DNA of 35,238 nt from Thermoguttaceae bacterium (GTDB lineage Bacteria; Planctomycetota; Planctomycetia; Pirellulales; Thermoguttaceae), in NCBI GenBank assembly GCA_025062105.1, contig JANXAQ010000157.1, forward strand, positions 1-35,238, read 5' to 3'. A model generated the notes under the pieces. The model saw only the letters and a list, made by a program, of their open reading frames with translations, did no database searches and was not told the origin of the DNA. A program made the translations under genes and the position numbers. Positions 1-9,629 of the stretch are shown in pieces; the stretch's first letter is position 1; each line of letters begins with the position of its first letter.

Positions 1-216
1 CGGGGGCCAATCGACAATTATTACTCGCTGGTTCGTCCCTTTGTGTTACAGAATACGCTCAATCAGCAATACCGACAGCGGATGCAAACTCTAGAGCTGA
101 ACAACCGGTTGCAGCAAACGATCATTCAACGGCTTCAGCAGCAGAATCAGCTCCAGCAGGGGACCTACCAGCCCGGCTACTTTATGAATCACGGCAGCTT
201 CTTCCCGGGATATTGA
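1..216 (+). CDS. 3' end of a Gln-rich hypothetical protein
   Basis: The frame beginning at base 1 is open for 71 codons and stops with TGA at 214-216; the start lies outside the window. The visible C-terminus has an aromatic opening (NYYSLVRPF), then a long Gln/Asn-rich, probably helical stretch (residues 17-53) and a Gly/Phe/Tyr tail ending FFPGY. I do not recognise a family. Planctomycete genomes carry many exported proteins with low-complexity Gln-rich ends, which fits, but this is only compositional. It converges on the peptidase gene whose stop is at 290, with 73 bp between them. Confidence 0.6.
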   Translation, partial: RGPIDNYYSLVRPFVLQNTLNQQYRQRMQTLELNNRLQQTIIQRLQQQNQLQQGTYQPGYFMNHGSFFPGY

Positions 217-289
217 GACGCTGCTTGGATAGAGGGCCGGGGCAGGGTTCTGGCCGGTTATATCGGCAGGTGTCAGGATTCCGGGAAAA

Positions 290-2008
290 CTACCCGGCTG
301 TGCTGTAAGAAGGATGTAGGGTTTTTGAGAAGAGATTTTTTGGCCGGGCTGGTGTTGGTGGGGGCACAGATTGTGAGTTGGTAGAGGGGTCTTTGGCCGA
401 ACCAGAAGCAGAAGGAGAGGCCAGGCGGATCTGTACGCTTCGGAGTCGGCCTTCTCGTTCTACCAAAAGTCGGATTGTTTCCGGAACTGCTTTCAGACGG
501 CGTTTCAGTTCCGCTTCGTCGGCAGGCCATGGTTGGTCTTCCAGTTGATAGATATAATCGCCGGGGCGAATGTCTGCCTCCGCTGCCGGAGAACCGGGGA
601 CTACATAGGTAACCAGCGCTGCTCCAGGTTCAGCTTCATCGGTTCGCCATAGCAGGCCGATCTGCATGGGCTGGCCGGAAAGTTCAATCCGAAACTTCAA
701 CAGATGCTGTTCTCCGGGCCGAAATACCACCAAATCCACCGTTCGGGGCGTCGTCATCACATAGCGTTGCAACTGGGGACCACTGTGCAGTTCCTGGCCA
801 TTCAGTCGAAGCAGATGGTCCCCCGGCCGAAGCCCTGCCTGGGCCGCCGGCAACCCTGGCACCACCTCCACCAGTCGAACCCCAGGACCAATAAACTCCT
901 GCTCGGACCAGACCACACCTAATCGAAGCGGCAATTCCGGCCGCCGTTGTAACATCGCCTGAAGGGTCTGAGGGGTTTCCAGGCGAGCCTCATCGCGAAA
1001 ATCTGGGATTTTTTCTTGATTGGCCAATGTCCAGCCCACTAGCCAGGCCAATCGGACTACCTGTACCATTCCGTCAAACTCAATCCGTTCGGTATCATCC
1101 GTAGGTTGGTGGTAATCTTCGTGCAAGCCGGTATGAAACAACAGTGCAGGAATCTTTTTTTCGATAAACGAGTAATGGTCCGAATTGGGGGCTAATTTCC
1201 AGTCGAAATCCAGCCAGAGGTTTAACCATTGGTTTTGTTGGCTCATCAGCCGACGGAGCCCGAAACTGGTTCTGGTGCCGAAAATGGTGAGCCGTTGCTG
1301 GCGGAGTCGGCCGATCATGTCTAAACCGAGCGTAAAAACTACCCGATGGTTGGTTAAAGTGGGCTGGGTTACCCAATGTTTGGACCCTAGGGCGCCAAGT
1401 TCCTCTGCATCCCAGAAGGCAAAAAGGAGCGTCCGTTTGGGGGGTTCGGGCAAAAAGGTAAATGCTTGGGCCAGTTCTAACAGGCCGGCGGTGCCACTGG
1501 CGTTGTCGTCGGCGCCGTTATGAATGTGGCCGACCCCGCCCCGGCTTTTTCCTTCTTGGCCTCTGCCAATGTGGTCGTAGTGGGCCCCGATGACAATCAC
1601 CTCTTGGCGAAGTTTCGGATCGCTACCAGGCAATACCGCCAAGACATTTCGGTACCCTTTGCCGAACGGTTGAAAATAGGAGCCATCAACCCCAGCAGGC
1701 CGAAGACCCAGCCTGGCCAACTGCTGGGCCAGATATTCGGCGGCCGCTTGAGCACCGGCCGTGCCGGCCAATCGGCCTTCTAAGCGATCGTCGGCCAAAT
1801 AAGCCACATGCCCGTGGAGGTCTTGGACACTGATAGAATCCAGAGCGGCCTGACTGGCCGAGCGTTTTTCAGCCACCGCCCAGCCACCACTCGCCCAAAA
1901 ACATGCCGACCAAGCTAGTATCCAAACTCCTCGGAGCAGTCCGGTTCCTGCCCAAGTCAATCGGAGGAATTGATTTCTATCCCTAGCTGGCCAACCTCCC
2001 CTGCCCAC
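290..2008 (-). CDS. exported M28-family metallopeptidase with two C-terminal PDZ domains
   Basis: A 572-residue zinc aminopeptidase-like enzyme acting outside the cytoplasm. A hydrophobic segment at residues 22-46 looks like a signal sequence or anchor. The M28 catalytic domain (about 60-330) shows the co-catalytic zinc ligands: His143 and Asp145 in GAHYDH, Asp167 in NGADDNASG, the Glu pair 202-203 in WDAEELG, Asp230 in LGLDMIG and His300 in EDYHQPTDD. Two PDZ-like modules follow (about 360-440 and 447-527), each with a PGxPAAxAxxRPGD core; PDZ domains usually bind peptide tails and may guide substrate. The last 45 residues are Pro/Ser-rich. The start is GTG at 2006-2008 with AAGGAG 8 nt upstream. 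Substrate unknown. Confidence 0.92.
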   Translation of the reverse strand: MGRGGWPARDRNQFLRLTWAGTGLLRGVWILAWSACFWASGGWAVAEKRSASQAALDSISVQDLHGHVAYLADDRLEGRLAGTAGAQAAAEYLAQQLARLGLRPAGVDGSYFQPFGKGYRNVLAVLPGSDPKLRQEVIVIGAHYDHIGRGQEGKSRGGVGHIHNGADDNASGTAGLLELAQAFTFLPEPPKRTLLFAFWDAEELGALGSKHWVTQPTLTNHRVVFTLGLDMIGRLRQQRLTIFGTRTSFGLRRLMSQQNQWLNLWLDFDWKLAPNSDHYSFIEKKIPALLFHTGLHEDYHQPTDDTERIEFDGMVQVVRLAWLVGWTLANQEKIPDFRDEARLETPQTLQAMLQRRPELPLRLGVVWSEQEFIGPGVRLVEVVPGLPAAQAGLRPGDHLLRLNGQELHSGPQLQRYVMTTPRTVDLVVFRPGEQHLLKFRIELSGQPMQIGLLWRTDEAEPGAALVTYVVPGSPAAEADIRPGDYIYQLEDQPWPADEAELKRRLKAVPETIRLLVEREGRLRSVQIRLASPSASGSAKDPSTNSQSVPPPTPARPKNLFSKTLHPSYSTAG

Positions 2009-2327
2009 TGCACCGACTCCTTGCTTGCCAGTGGGATTCCCGCCCTGGACGCTCTAAAGTTGTCCTCTGTATCATACCCTAAAATTTCTTCCTGAAAGAC
2101 TAAGCTTCTTTTACTTTTCCATCGCTGAAAGGAGATCTCTTCTATAAATGCCGACCAATAAGACTAGGCTTTTTTAACAGAGCTTGTCTGGCATCCCAAC
2201 AATAATTAGTAGGACAAAAGAGTCTTTCCGCAAAAGTATGCCTCTGAGAAAAACCTTACCAAAGGCGGAGAAAATTCGAGCAACACTTCAGCCGAATGGA
2301 GAGGACTTAATTTTTTCGCCTTTCCTA

Positions 2328-2480
2328 ATTTCGACTTTTGCCATTTTTGGCTTTCAACCGGCAAAGCAATGCCTCTAACCCTTTGTAATATTTAGAGTTA
2401 GGAAATTCGATGAACAAAGGGATCGTTCCCCTCCACCCCCTGGAAACGAAGGCAGCTAGGCAAGTGGGCCAAAGTCGAGC
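2328..2480 (-). repeat. R1 inverted-repeat element, copy 1
   Basis: Left end TCGACTTTTGCCATTTTT, right end GGCCAAAGTCGAGC, followed by TAA. The strand gives orientation relative to copies containing AATAGTTACAA on plus. The inner hairpin (CTAACCCT with AGAGTTAG) is retained. It abuts copy 2 through a shared TAA. Nothing else is recognised in 2009-2327. Confidence 0.8.
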
Positions 2481-2483
2481 TAA

Positions 2484-2628
2484 GTTCGACTCTGGCCATT
2501 TTCCCTACCGGTTTTGCCGCCAGCAGTTACGACGAAATTTTTTGTTCACTCAATTTCCCAACTCCGATAATTACAGACACTGAGAACCCCCCCTGCCAGA
2601 CCGAGACCCACAATGGCAAAAATCGAGT
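2484..2628 (+). repeat. R1 inverted-repeat element, copy 2 (degenerate)
   Basis: Starts GTTCGACTCTGGCCATTTT and ends AATGGCAAAAATCGAG. The middle keeps the family core CAGTTACGACGAAATTTTTT and a CAATTTCCCAACTCC stretch, but the second hairpin arm is lost. It is in opposite orientation to copy 1, separated by TAA only. From 2629 to 2828 I see nothing further. Confidence 0.7.
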
Positions 2629-2828
2629 TCAGGAACAGGAGAAGGTACTTGGGCCAAGCCGGACTAGGTGAGTTTCAGTACAGTATTTTGGTGTACCGTA
2701 ATCTGTTAGAGTACAGCCAAACCCACTAAAACAAAATAGCCTCCCTTTAACAGACGGTGCTACCTACAAAGGGGCCTTCCTTGGCTAAACTAGGCAGTTA
2801 TTTTGTTCGGCTGAACTGTCACAGAAGT

Positions 2829-3836
2829 TCAAAAGGTTGTTTCCGGCAGGGTCGGCAAAGAAGCCGGAGGCGACAGATTCCCAAAAAGCCGACCTTGATA
2901 AGTATCTCGTCGTTGCAGTTCCGCTTCGATGGCAGCCACAACGGTCGCTTTGCGGGCCGACCAGTTCGGAGCCACCAGATATTCCGGTGGGCAGTCCGCA
3001 CACAGCCGATCGATCACACAGTCCGGCGGAAGCCGCTCCAAAAAATCCACCACCAGCCCAACATATTCCTCCAAGCTGGGAAGCCGCACTTGGCCCTCCT
3101 GGTATGATTGGGCCAAGCGGGTCTGACGGGCTACGTAAAGGTTATGAATCTTCACCGAATGCAACCCAAGCCGGGCAATCTCCTGGGCGGTGGCCTGGAC
3201 ATCTTCGGCCGATTCACCCGGCAGGCCGACAATCACATGAGCGCCGATCGACAGACGCCGTTTCTGCGCCCGGTCCACGGCATCCAAAAACGCTTCATAT
3301 GTGTGATGTCGGCCGATCCAGTGCAGCGTCCGGTTATGGATCGTCTGCAAGCCCAACTCTAAAAGTACCCAGCTCTTCTGGGCCAACTCGGCCAGTAAGT
3401 CCAGGACTTCATCGGGCACACAGTCCGGCCGGGTGCCGATGCATAAGCCTACAATACCAGGCTCCTGAAGGGCCTCTTGGTAAAGTTGCCGAAGCTTTTC
3501 CACTGGGCCATAGGTGTTGGTCCCGGGCTGGAAATAGGCTAAAAATTGGCAGGTTCCGTACCGCTGGCGGAGTTTTTCTGCTGCCTGCTGGATCTGTTCG
3601 CGGATAGGGCGAGACGATTGCCGACGGGCCGGGCTGAAACTAGCCAAGTTGCAAAAAATACAACCGTCCCAACCCAAAGTTCCATCAACATTCGGACATG
3701 AGAAACCTGCATCCAGGGTAATCTTACGTACCGGACCGCCAAACTTCTGCTGCAAAAAAAGCCGAAGCGCATAGTATCGCAGTCCTTCCTGCTGCCAGGG
3801 GTAGGCTTCAAATTGTTTCGGCACCAGGCTATTCAT
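2829..3836 (-). CDS. radical SAM protein, YhcC/TIGR01212 family
   Basis: A 335-residue radical SAM enzyme that should bind one [4Fe-4S] cluster and cleave S-adenosylmethionine. The cluster cysteines are Cys47, Cys59 and Cys62, in the Cx11CxxC spacing typical of the YhcC subgroup (Elp3-like radical SAM) rather than the common Cx3CxxC. The flanking text TLDAGFSCPNVDGT and CIFCNLASFSP closely matches E. coli YhcC as I remember it. The C-terminal part contains a CADCPPEYLVAP segment usual for the family. The substrate has not been established from sequence. Its ATG lies inside the end of the upstream permease gene (8-bp overlap), with AAGG 8 nt before it, so the two are probably translationally coupled. 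Confidence 0.9.
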   Translation of the reverse strand: MNSLVPKQFEAYPWQQEGLRYYALRLFLQQKFGGPVRKITLDAGFSCPNVDGTLGWDGCIFCNLASFSPARRQSSRPIREQIQQAAEKLRQRYGTCQFLAYFQPGTNTYGPVEKLRQLYQEALQEPGIVGLCIGTRPDCVPDEVLDLLAELAQKSWVLLELGLQTIHNRTLHWIGRHHTYEAFLDAVDRAQKRRLSIGAHVIVGLPGESAEDVQATAQEIARLGLHSVKIHNLYVARQTRLAQSYQEGQVRLPSLEEYVGLVVDFLERLPPDCVIDRLCADCPPEYLVAPNWSARKATVVAAIEAELQRRDTYQGRLFGNLSPPASLPTLPETTF

Positions 3837-4956
3837 GACGGAGGCCTTCGGTCGGAAGTAATTGAGCCGCCCGATACGCCGGATATAGTCCGCCTAGAAC
3901 CCCCACCCCCAACGCCAAAGCAAACCCTTTTAAAACCACAGTTGGCGGTATCTGGCCGGCCACCATCCGACCAGCCGCTGGGATTCGGCTCAAAAGTTGC
4001 GTGAGGCTCCAGCCCAGCAATGTTCCCACCACAGCGCCGGCCAAAGCAAGTAGGACTGCTTCCAAAAGTACAAGCCGCATCAACCGCCCCCGACGCCACC
4101 CAACCGCCCGCAAAAGCGCCAGCTCTCTAGTCCGCTCAAACACCGCGGTGAGCATCGTATTAATCATGCCCAGGCCCCCTACTATCAGCGCCACAGCCGA
4201 AGTCAGCCAGGCAGTGGCCTTCGCCAATTGCAGCTCCACCGAGGAAGCCACATTCTCCCGAAGGGTCTGTGCCCGCAGATACGGTGCCAGGGCTTCGATT
4301 TGGGATTTCAGGTGCTGAAGCTGCTCAGGCGTGTGCAGATCCGCTACCACATTAAAAGCAGTTACTTTGCCCTGTAAATCCATCATCTGTTGCAAGTCCG
4401 ACAGGGGCATAATCATGGTGCCGTTTTCCAATAAGTTTTCACTTTCATACACGCCCAGGATGGTAAACCAATGCCCGGGGGCCAATTCAATCCGATCACC
4501 TACCTTTTTGCCCAAACTGGCTGCCAGAGCCGATCCTAGCACCACCACCTGGTGATCGTTCGGCCCGAACAAACGGCCTTCAACCATGTTCAAGTCCTTT
4601 AACAGGAAACTATCTGATCGCATTCCGCGGGCAATGACGCCGAAAATATCCACCTCTGGGAAAGAAAACGGCTGCAACAGCCCTGGAGAAACGGCCCGAA
4701 CACCTGGAATTTGCTGAATTCGCTCAGCTAACTTCTCATCCAGGATACTGTTCATCTGTTGCAAACCGCCCCGGCGTATTACGACCAGATCTACCCCTCG
4801 GCGCTGGAACAAGTCCAGGAGAGCCTGTTCAAAGGAACCGGCCAATCCCACCAGGGCTACCACCGCCCCGACAGCCACCCCTACCCCCAACATGGTGAGT
4901 ACGGTACGGACCGGTCGCCGTCGAAGATTCTTCCAGGCAAACCCCATCAGGGTCAT
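3829..4956 (-). CDS. ABC transporter permease, MacB/FtsX type
   Basis: A 375-residue inner-membrane permease with the MacB layout: a cytoplasmic start (WKNLRRRPVRT), a first transmembrane helix at about 17-40, a large periplasmic MacB_PCD domain (about 41-245), then three helices (about 248-272, 295-320, 342-362) forming the FtsX domain. The FtsX loop motif ERTRELALLRAVG is at 275-287. Such proteins work with a separate LolD/MacB-like ATPase and move lipoproteins, peptides or drugs, or couple to cell-wall enzymes; no ATPase gene is visible here, so the partner lies elsewhere. Either ATG 4956 or the ATG three codons later (4947) could be the start; AGAGGG sits 11 nt before the second. The stop overlaps the radical SAM gene. 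Confidence 0.9.
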   Translation of the reverse strand: MTLMGFAWKNLRRRPVRTVLTMLGVGVAVGAVVALVGLAGSFEQALLDLFQRRGVDLVVIRRGGLQQMNSILDEKLAERIQQIPGVRAVSPGLLQPFSFPEVDIFGVIARGMRSDSFLLKDLNMVEGRLFGPNDHQVVVLGSALAASLGKKVGDRIELAPGHWFTILGVYESENLLENGTMIMPLSDLQQMMDLQGKVTAFNVVADLHTPEQLQHLKSQIEALAPYLRAQTLRENVASSVELQLAKATAWLTSAVALIVGGLGMINTMLTAVFERTRELALLRAVGWRRGRLMRLVLLEAVLLALAGAVVGTLLGWSLTQLLSRIPAAGRMVAGQIPPTVVLKGFALALGVGVLGGLYPAYRAAQLLPTEGLRHE

Positions 4957-5115
4957 GCCCTCTGCCTTTCCTAATCAGGGAAAAAAAGCCCCCTTCCCGA
5001 CTCTAGAGATTGAATATACAGAATCCGCCAGAAGGCAGAAATACCGGGGGGACTTTCATGGCATAATCCATATATGTTCACTTACTTAAACAGAGAGCAT
5101 CCAATCCCGCCCGAA

Positions 5116-5889
5116 TTACAAGCCGACAATATTATATCCGGCATCGACATGGAGGATTTCGCCAGTTACGCCGCTGGAGGCTGGGCTTAAAAGATACAAT
5201 CCTGCCGCGCCGATTTCCTCCCAAGCGATATTTCGGTTCAAACAGGCTTTTTGCGCCACATGGTCTAGCATTCGGTCGAATTCCGGAAGGCCTGCCGAGC
5301 TCAGGGTGCGGATTGGACCGGCACTAATGGCGTTGACACGGATTTGTTTTTCCCGGCCCAAGTCCCAGGCGAGATACCGTACGGAATGTTCCAAGGCAGC
5401 TTTACAGATGCCCATAAGGTTGTAGCCGGGCATGACTTTTTCCGCTCCGAAATAGGTGATGGTTACTATCGAGCCACCTGGCGGCATCCAGCCAGCCGCT
5501 GCCCGACTGGCTGCCACAAAACTATAGACCGAAATATCCATCGCCCGGTGAAAACCCTCTCGACTGACTTGTATATAGGGCCGTCTTAGTTCCGCCGGCG
5601 GAGCAAAGGCAATCGAATGCACCAGCATGTCAATCCGGCCGTAGGTTTTGCCCACCGTGCGAAACACGTTGGTTATATCTCCGTCGTTTTGTACATCACA
5701 AGGTAGAAGCAGTTTGGGCTGATAAGGCGTCAGAAGCCGTTTGACCCGCCGTTCATTGGAAGGCCCCGGAAGGTACGTAAAGGCCAACTCGGCCCCCTCG
5801 GCATACAATGCTTGACTAATCGCCCAGGCCAAACTCCGTTCGTTGGCCACTCCCATCACCACGCCAATCTTGCCGCTTAATTTTCCCAT
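5116..5889 (-). CDS. fabI: enoyl-[acyl-carrier-protein] reductase (NADH), FabI
   Basis: FabI reduces trans-2-enoyl-ACP with NADH in the last step of each type II fatty acid elongation cycle. The 257-residue protein has the FabI-type dinucleotide motif GVANERSLAWAI near the N-terminus, Asp65 in CDV, and the catalytic set Tyr146, Tyr156 and Lys163 (TYFGAEKVMPGYNLMGICK), the same numbering as E. coli FabI as I recall it. I chose ATG 5889 because GGGG lies 7 nt upstream and the product then begins MGKLSGKIG as in homologues; a longer frame to 5928 has a poorer site. It lies 175 bp downstream of the acyl-CoA dehydrogenase and reads the same way, so the two may share a transcript. Confidence 0.95.
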   Translation of the reverse strand: MGKLSGKIGVVMGVANERSLAWAISQALYAEGAELAFTYLPGPSNERRVKRLLTPYQPKLLLPCDVQNDGDITNVFRTVGKTYGRIDMLVHSIAFAPPAELRRPYIQVSREGFHRAMDISVYSFVAASRAAAGWMPPGGSIVTITYFGAEKVMPGYNLMGICKAALEHSVRYLAWDLGREKQIRVNAISAGPIRTLSSAGLPEFDRMLDHVAQKACLNRNIAWEEIGAAGLYLLSPASSGVTGEILHVDAGYNIVGL

Positions 5890-6064
5890 TTTATTTCCCC
5901 ATAAAACTAAACTCTGCTTAAATGTCAATCCGCTAAAAAAGCAATCCGCAGCCCCTAGAGTTGTAGAATCTTATCCTTCGGGGCAAGAGCAAAAACGCCG
6001 AAAACTAGATGCCGAACAGACCATTACCGGTTGGCGGTTTCGCCATCTCCGGACACAGGCGTAG

Positions 6065-7816
6065 TTAGCCTAACTGATCGGCTGTTGGGACTGGCCCAGC
6101 CAACAGTTCATACTCTTCCAGCGGCGTCATATCGCCTGCAAGGATCTGCTGGCACCAGGCCTGTAGCAAGGGCATTTGGGTGGTGATGAATCGGCGGGCC
6201 ACTCGCTTTTTCCGCTCATTAGTTCGGGCCTGGTCCAACAACAAATGCCCTACAATCACCACAATGGCCGAATCTACAAGCCGCCGTCCAGATAAGTCCA
6301 AATACGAGGCCGGTTTTTGTTTGACAGCCTGGATGGCTTCCACCACTCGGTTTCGACCTCCCAAAAGCATTTGCTGCAAATCTCGTAGAAGCGGATCGTC
6401 GTAGGAGCGGGCTTCCCACTCGGCCACCAGCGTCTCGAACGCCCCCGAGGATACGCCCCGAACAGCGGCGACGATCTGTAGTTGGCTAGTGCCTTCGTAG
6501 ATGGTCGTTATCCGGGCGTCCCGAAGGTATCGCTCGGCGGCGTAATCCTTCATGTATCCTGAGCCGCCCAGCACTTGCAACGCATCATAGGCTACCCGGT
6601 TGCACATTTCGGAGGCGTAGTATTTGCTCATGGGCGTCAACATCGCATTAATCCGTTTGAGCGAGCGGGCCAGTTGTTTTCGCTGTTTGGCCTCTTCGGC
6701 CGAAAGGTCTTTTTTCCATTCCAGAATGCGGTTGTTGTTATTTTCTTGGTCGCAGATCATGGAGGTGTAATAGGTAAGGGCGCGGGCGGCTTCGATGGCT
6801 ATCTTCATATCGGTGATCATTTCGGCCACAGCGGGCAGCCGCTCAATCGGCCCGCCAAACTGCTGCCGGGCGTGCGCATAGTTTCGGGCCAGCCGGTAGG
6901 CCGCCTCGGCAATACCCAGCGACTGTGCTGCTATGCCGACCCGGGCCCCGTTCATCAGCGCAAACACGTAGGTCACCAAACCCCGTTGCCGTTCTCCGAT
7001 CAACCGGGCCGGTGCATTATCAAACACCAGTTCACAGGTGGGCGAACCATGGATACCCAGTTTGTGCTCCAGATGCCGGACTTTCACCCGTTCGGACCGC
7101 TCGGTAAGAAACAGGCTCAGCCCTCGGCCGTCGGTAGTACCCGGTTCGCTGCGGGCCAAAACCAATAGGATTTCTCCGCAGCCGTTGGTAATGAACCTTT
7201 TTACTCCATTGAGATACCATTGGCCCGTTTCGTCTTGAAAAGCTCGGAGTCGCACCGCTTGCAGGTCGCTGCCGGCGTCCGGTTCCGTCAAGACCATTGC
7301 CCCGGTAACCTCCCCCCGACAAAACCGAGGCAATACTTCGTCTTTAATCTCTTCACTGGCAAAGGCGTAAATCGTCTCAGCAATTCCCTGCAGGCCAAAA
7401 AGATTCATAAACGAGGCGTCGGCCCGACTGACAATTTCCGTCGCCATCGTATAGACAAGATTCGGACAGTTCAGCCCACCGTATTTCCGCGGCAAGGTAA
7501 AACCCATTAAATCCGCCTGAGCCATCCGACGTAGATTCTCTTGTACCAATGGATGCAGCGTTACCGTACCGTCCGGGTTCAGGCGGTTGCCTTCCTCGTC
7601 GATTTTGGCTGCATGTGGTGCCAGTACATTGGCCGCTATATCCCCCACCAACTCCAAAACCCGCCAGTAATTATCCACCGCATCATCCAGGTCCACTGGC
7701 ACATAATCGGCATCCCCATTAAAGGTTTCTAGTTCCTGGATGCGGGCCAATTCCTTCATATCAAAATGCCGAAATAGAAACTGAATATCCTCGTTATCCA
7801 AAAAGTAGTTTCCCAC
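6065..7816 (-). CDS. acyl-CoA dehydrogenase (FAD)
   Basis: A flavoprotein that oxidises acyl-CoA to trans-2-enoyl-CoA and passes electrons to ETF, whose two subunits are encoded just upstream. The N-terminal helical, middle beta and C-terminal helical ACAD domains are present: MVLTEPDAGSDLQ in the FAD/substrate region, and YLRDARITTIYEGTSQLQ with the catalytic Glu in YEGT. About 100 extra residues at the C-terminus fit the longer ACAD subgroup (PF12806-like tail). I set the start at GTG 7816 (583 aa), preceded by AAAAGGAG at 9 nt and beginning GNYFLDNEDIQF; a 44-residue upstream extension to 7948 looks non-coding. Substrate chain length cannot be read from sequence. Confidence 0.93.
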   Translation of the reverse strand: MGNYFLDNEDIQFLFRHFDMKELARIQELETFNGDADYVPVDLDDAVDNYWRVLELVGDIAANVLAPHAAKIDEEGNRLNPDGTVTLHPLVQENLRRMAQADLMGFTLPRKYGGLNCPNLVYTMATEIVSRADASFMNLFGLQGIAETIYAFASEEIKDEVLPRFCRGEVTGAMVLTEPDAGSDLQAVRLRAFQDETGQWYLNGVKRFITNGCGEILLVLARSEPGTTDGRGLSLFLTERSERVKVRHLEHKLGIHGSPTCELVFDNAPARLIGERQRGLVTYVFALMNGARVGIAAQSLGIAEAAYRLARNYAHARQQFGGPIERLPAVAEMITDMKIAIEAARALTYYTSMICDQENNNNRILEWKKDLSAEEAKQRKQLARSLKRINAMLTPMSKYYASEMCNRVAYDALQVLGGSGYMKDYAAERYLRDARITTIYEGTSQLQIVAAVRGVSSGAFETLVAEWEARSYDDPLLRDLQQMLLGGRNRVVEAIQAVKQKPASYLDLSGRRLVDSAIVVIVGHLLLDQARTNERKKRVARRFITTQMPLLQAWCQQILAGDMTPLEEYELLAGPVPTADQLG

Positions 7817-8121
7817 GGCAAAGTGCTCCTTTTCAAAACAGCAGCTGATAACCGGTCTGGCACCATGTCCGCCGAGTGAAGAGGTCCGCGGCTGCTCTTC
7901 CAGCCAGGGGACGGCATTGCCGAAAGCAATGCCAGCTGCTAGGCGCATAAAGGTCGGTTGACGGAGTCATTGCCCCTGTCCTAGTGCCTCTGGGCGGTGG
8001 GACAGAGGGAAGAAAAACGCTCACTCCCTTCGGTTAAAGGGTAAGCGGGATGGTAAGGCCTAGTGTTTTGTCTATACAGGAAACTTCGGAGGTTGTCCTG
8101 TCTGAATCAGGGGTCCGTAAA

Positions 8122-8288
8122 ACTCAACTTTTGCCAATTTTGGTCTTCTGCGAATTTTGGTCTTCTCCCGAAATGCAAAAGTTCTAACTCCTTGGAATTA
8201 TTAGAGTTAGAAAATTGTATGCACAAAGGGGTGGTTCGTCGTAACTCTCGGAGTCAAAACAAGTTAGGAAAAATGGCAAAAGTTCAGA
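8122..8288 (-). repeat. R1 inverted-repeat element, copy 3
   Basis: Starts ACTCAACTTTTGCCAATTTT directly after a TAA-A and ends AAAAATGGCAAAAGTTCAG. The inner hairpin CTAACTC/GAGTTAG is intact. At 167 bp it is longer than most copies because of a short local duplication (TTTTGGTCTTCT twice). It sits between the etfA stop and the acyl-CoA dehydrogenase start; the rest of 7817-8327 shows nothing recognisable. Confidence 0.8.
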
Positions 8289-8327
8289 AAAAAACAGGCC
8301 GGATAATGGCCCAGGCCTACAGACCTC

Positions 8328-9356
8328 CTACCTACGCTGCCGGATGGCTTTGATCATCATTGGGATAACTTGCTTCAGGTCGCCGACGATTCCGTAATGG
8401 GCGATGGAGAATATCGGAGCTTCTGGGTCGATGTTAATGGCTACGATCTTGGCCGACTCTTCCATCCCGGCCCGATGCTGCACCGCCCCACTAATGCCGC
8501 AGGCAATATATAGGGCAGGCCGAACGGTGGTGCCGGTTTGCCCAATCTGGTGCTCTTTACCGATAAAACCGCTATCCACCGCTGCCCGGCTTGCACCGAC
8601 CGCTCCCCCCACCACTCCGGCTAATTCATAAATCAGGCGGAAATTTTCTTTACTGCCTACCCCGGCTCCGCCTGCCACAATGATCCGAGCACCTTTTAGG
8701 TTCACTTTTCGGGGTTCCGAATGCCGTTCCAACAGTCGCACCACAAAAAGCGTCTCATCCAGTTCCACCTGCTGCCGGAGGATTTGGCCACGCCGGTTGG
8801 TATCGGGCGGTAAAAGCGGCATGACACCTTCCCGCACCGTAGCCATTTGGGGCCAACCATCGTAGTTGACAATCGTGGCAATAATATTGCCCCCAAAAGC
8901 AGGCCGCACTTGCAGTAAGAGTTTCGGATGTAGCTGCTGAGTGCGGGCCTCCAGCACATCTTCAATGCGTAGATCTGTGCAATCCGCCGTCATCCCCGCC
9001 CGTAGATAGGAGGCGATCCGAGGGGCCAAATCCCGGCCCAACGGTGTGGCTCCGTACAAAACAATCTGCGGATGATACTTCTCAATCAACTGGCAAACCG
9101 CTCGGGCATATGGCAGCGTCTGATACTGCGCCAACCGAGGGTCTTCTACCAGATACACATGGTCGGCTCCATGGGCGATCAGCCGGTCGGCCAAACCAGC
9201 CACCTGATCGCCCACCAACACCGCTCCCACCGGTACAGCCAGTTGGTCGGCCAGTTGCCGAGCCTTCCCACATAGCTCCAAAGCGACCTCCTGCAGCTGG
9301 CCATCCTCCTGCTCCGCAAAGACCCATACCTCGCCTTGGCGATTGACCGGTATCAT
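8328..9356 (-). CDS. etfA: electron transfer flavoprotein alpha subunit
   Basis: The FAD-binding ETF subunit (342 aa), which accepts electrons from acyl-CoA dehydrogenases as a heterodimer with EtfB. The N-terminal ETF domain (about 8-190) is followed by the conserved C-terminal FAD domain: AGGAGVGSKENF, VGASRAAVDSG, GQTGTTVRPALYIACGISG, and the AINIDPEAPIFSIAHYGIVGD signature. No ferredoxin-like insertion is present. ATG 9356 has AAGGA about 11 nt upstream. It follows etfB after a 273-bp gap that carries small hairpin repeats, and precedes the acyl-CoA dehydrogenase, so the trio makes one electron-transfer module. ETF-quinone oxidoreductase is not in the window. Confidence 0.96.
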   Translation of the reverse strand: MIPVNRQGEVWVFAEQEDGQLQEVALELCGKARQLADQLAVPVGAVLVGDQVAGLADRLIAHGADHVYLVEDPRLAQYQTLPYARAVCQLIEKYHPQIVLYGATPLGRDLAPRIASYLRAGMTADCTDLRIEDVLEARTQQLHPKLLLQVRPAFGGNIIATIVNYDGWPQMATVREGVMPLLPPDTNRRGQILRQQVELDETLFVVRLLERHSEPRKVNLKGARIIVAGGAGVGSKENFRLIYELAGVVGGAVGASRAAVDSGFIGKEHQIGQTGTTVRPALYIACGISGAVQHRAGMEESAKIVAINIDPEAPIFSIAHYGIVGDLKQVIPMMIKAIRQRR

Positions 9357-9433
9357 ATCTAAGATCGTCCTTTAAAAACCGAAAAGTTCCGCGGTATAGG
9401 AGAACCTCCTCTGGTAGCTCCGGGGCACCTTTT

Positions 9434-9493
9434 TGTCATCCCGGCAAAAGCCGGAGGCCGCCCTCTTGTCATCCCAGCGAACAGAGGCTTCCA
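9434..9493. repeat. two tandem small REP-like hairpins between etfB and etfA
   Basis: Two adjacent units begin GTCATCCC: GTCATCCCGGCAAAAGCCGG, a CCGGC/GCCGG hairpin, and GTCATCCCAGCGAACAGAGG, a decayed one. They resemble the widespread GTCATTCC-hairpin-GGAATCC intergenic repeat class. A related unit is at 13167-13193. They lie downstream of etfB and could act as mRNA 3' stabilisers, but this is inference. Confidence 0.5.
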
Positions 9494-9629
9494 GTTTTTT
9501 TCTTGGGTTTAGCTTTTATGGATGTCACCTTCCGCCGGAAAACCCCTCTAGATTCCCGTTTGTGCGAGAATCACACCCTATATATTGATATGGCCCTGTA
9601 GGGAAAGCTATTTGATGAAAATGGTCCGA

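Noticed and set aside
2184..2378. Short plus-strand frame before R1 copy 1
   Set aside because: It runs into the R1 element and ends within it, with no ribosome site; a chance frame.
7817..7948. N-terminal extension of the acyl-CoA dehydrogenase
   Set aside because: The internal GTG at 7816 has AAAAGGAG upstream and yields the normal family N-terminus; the extra 44 residues look like chance translation.
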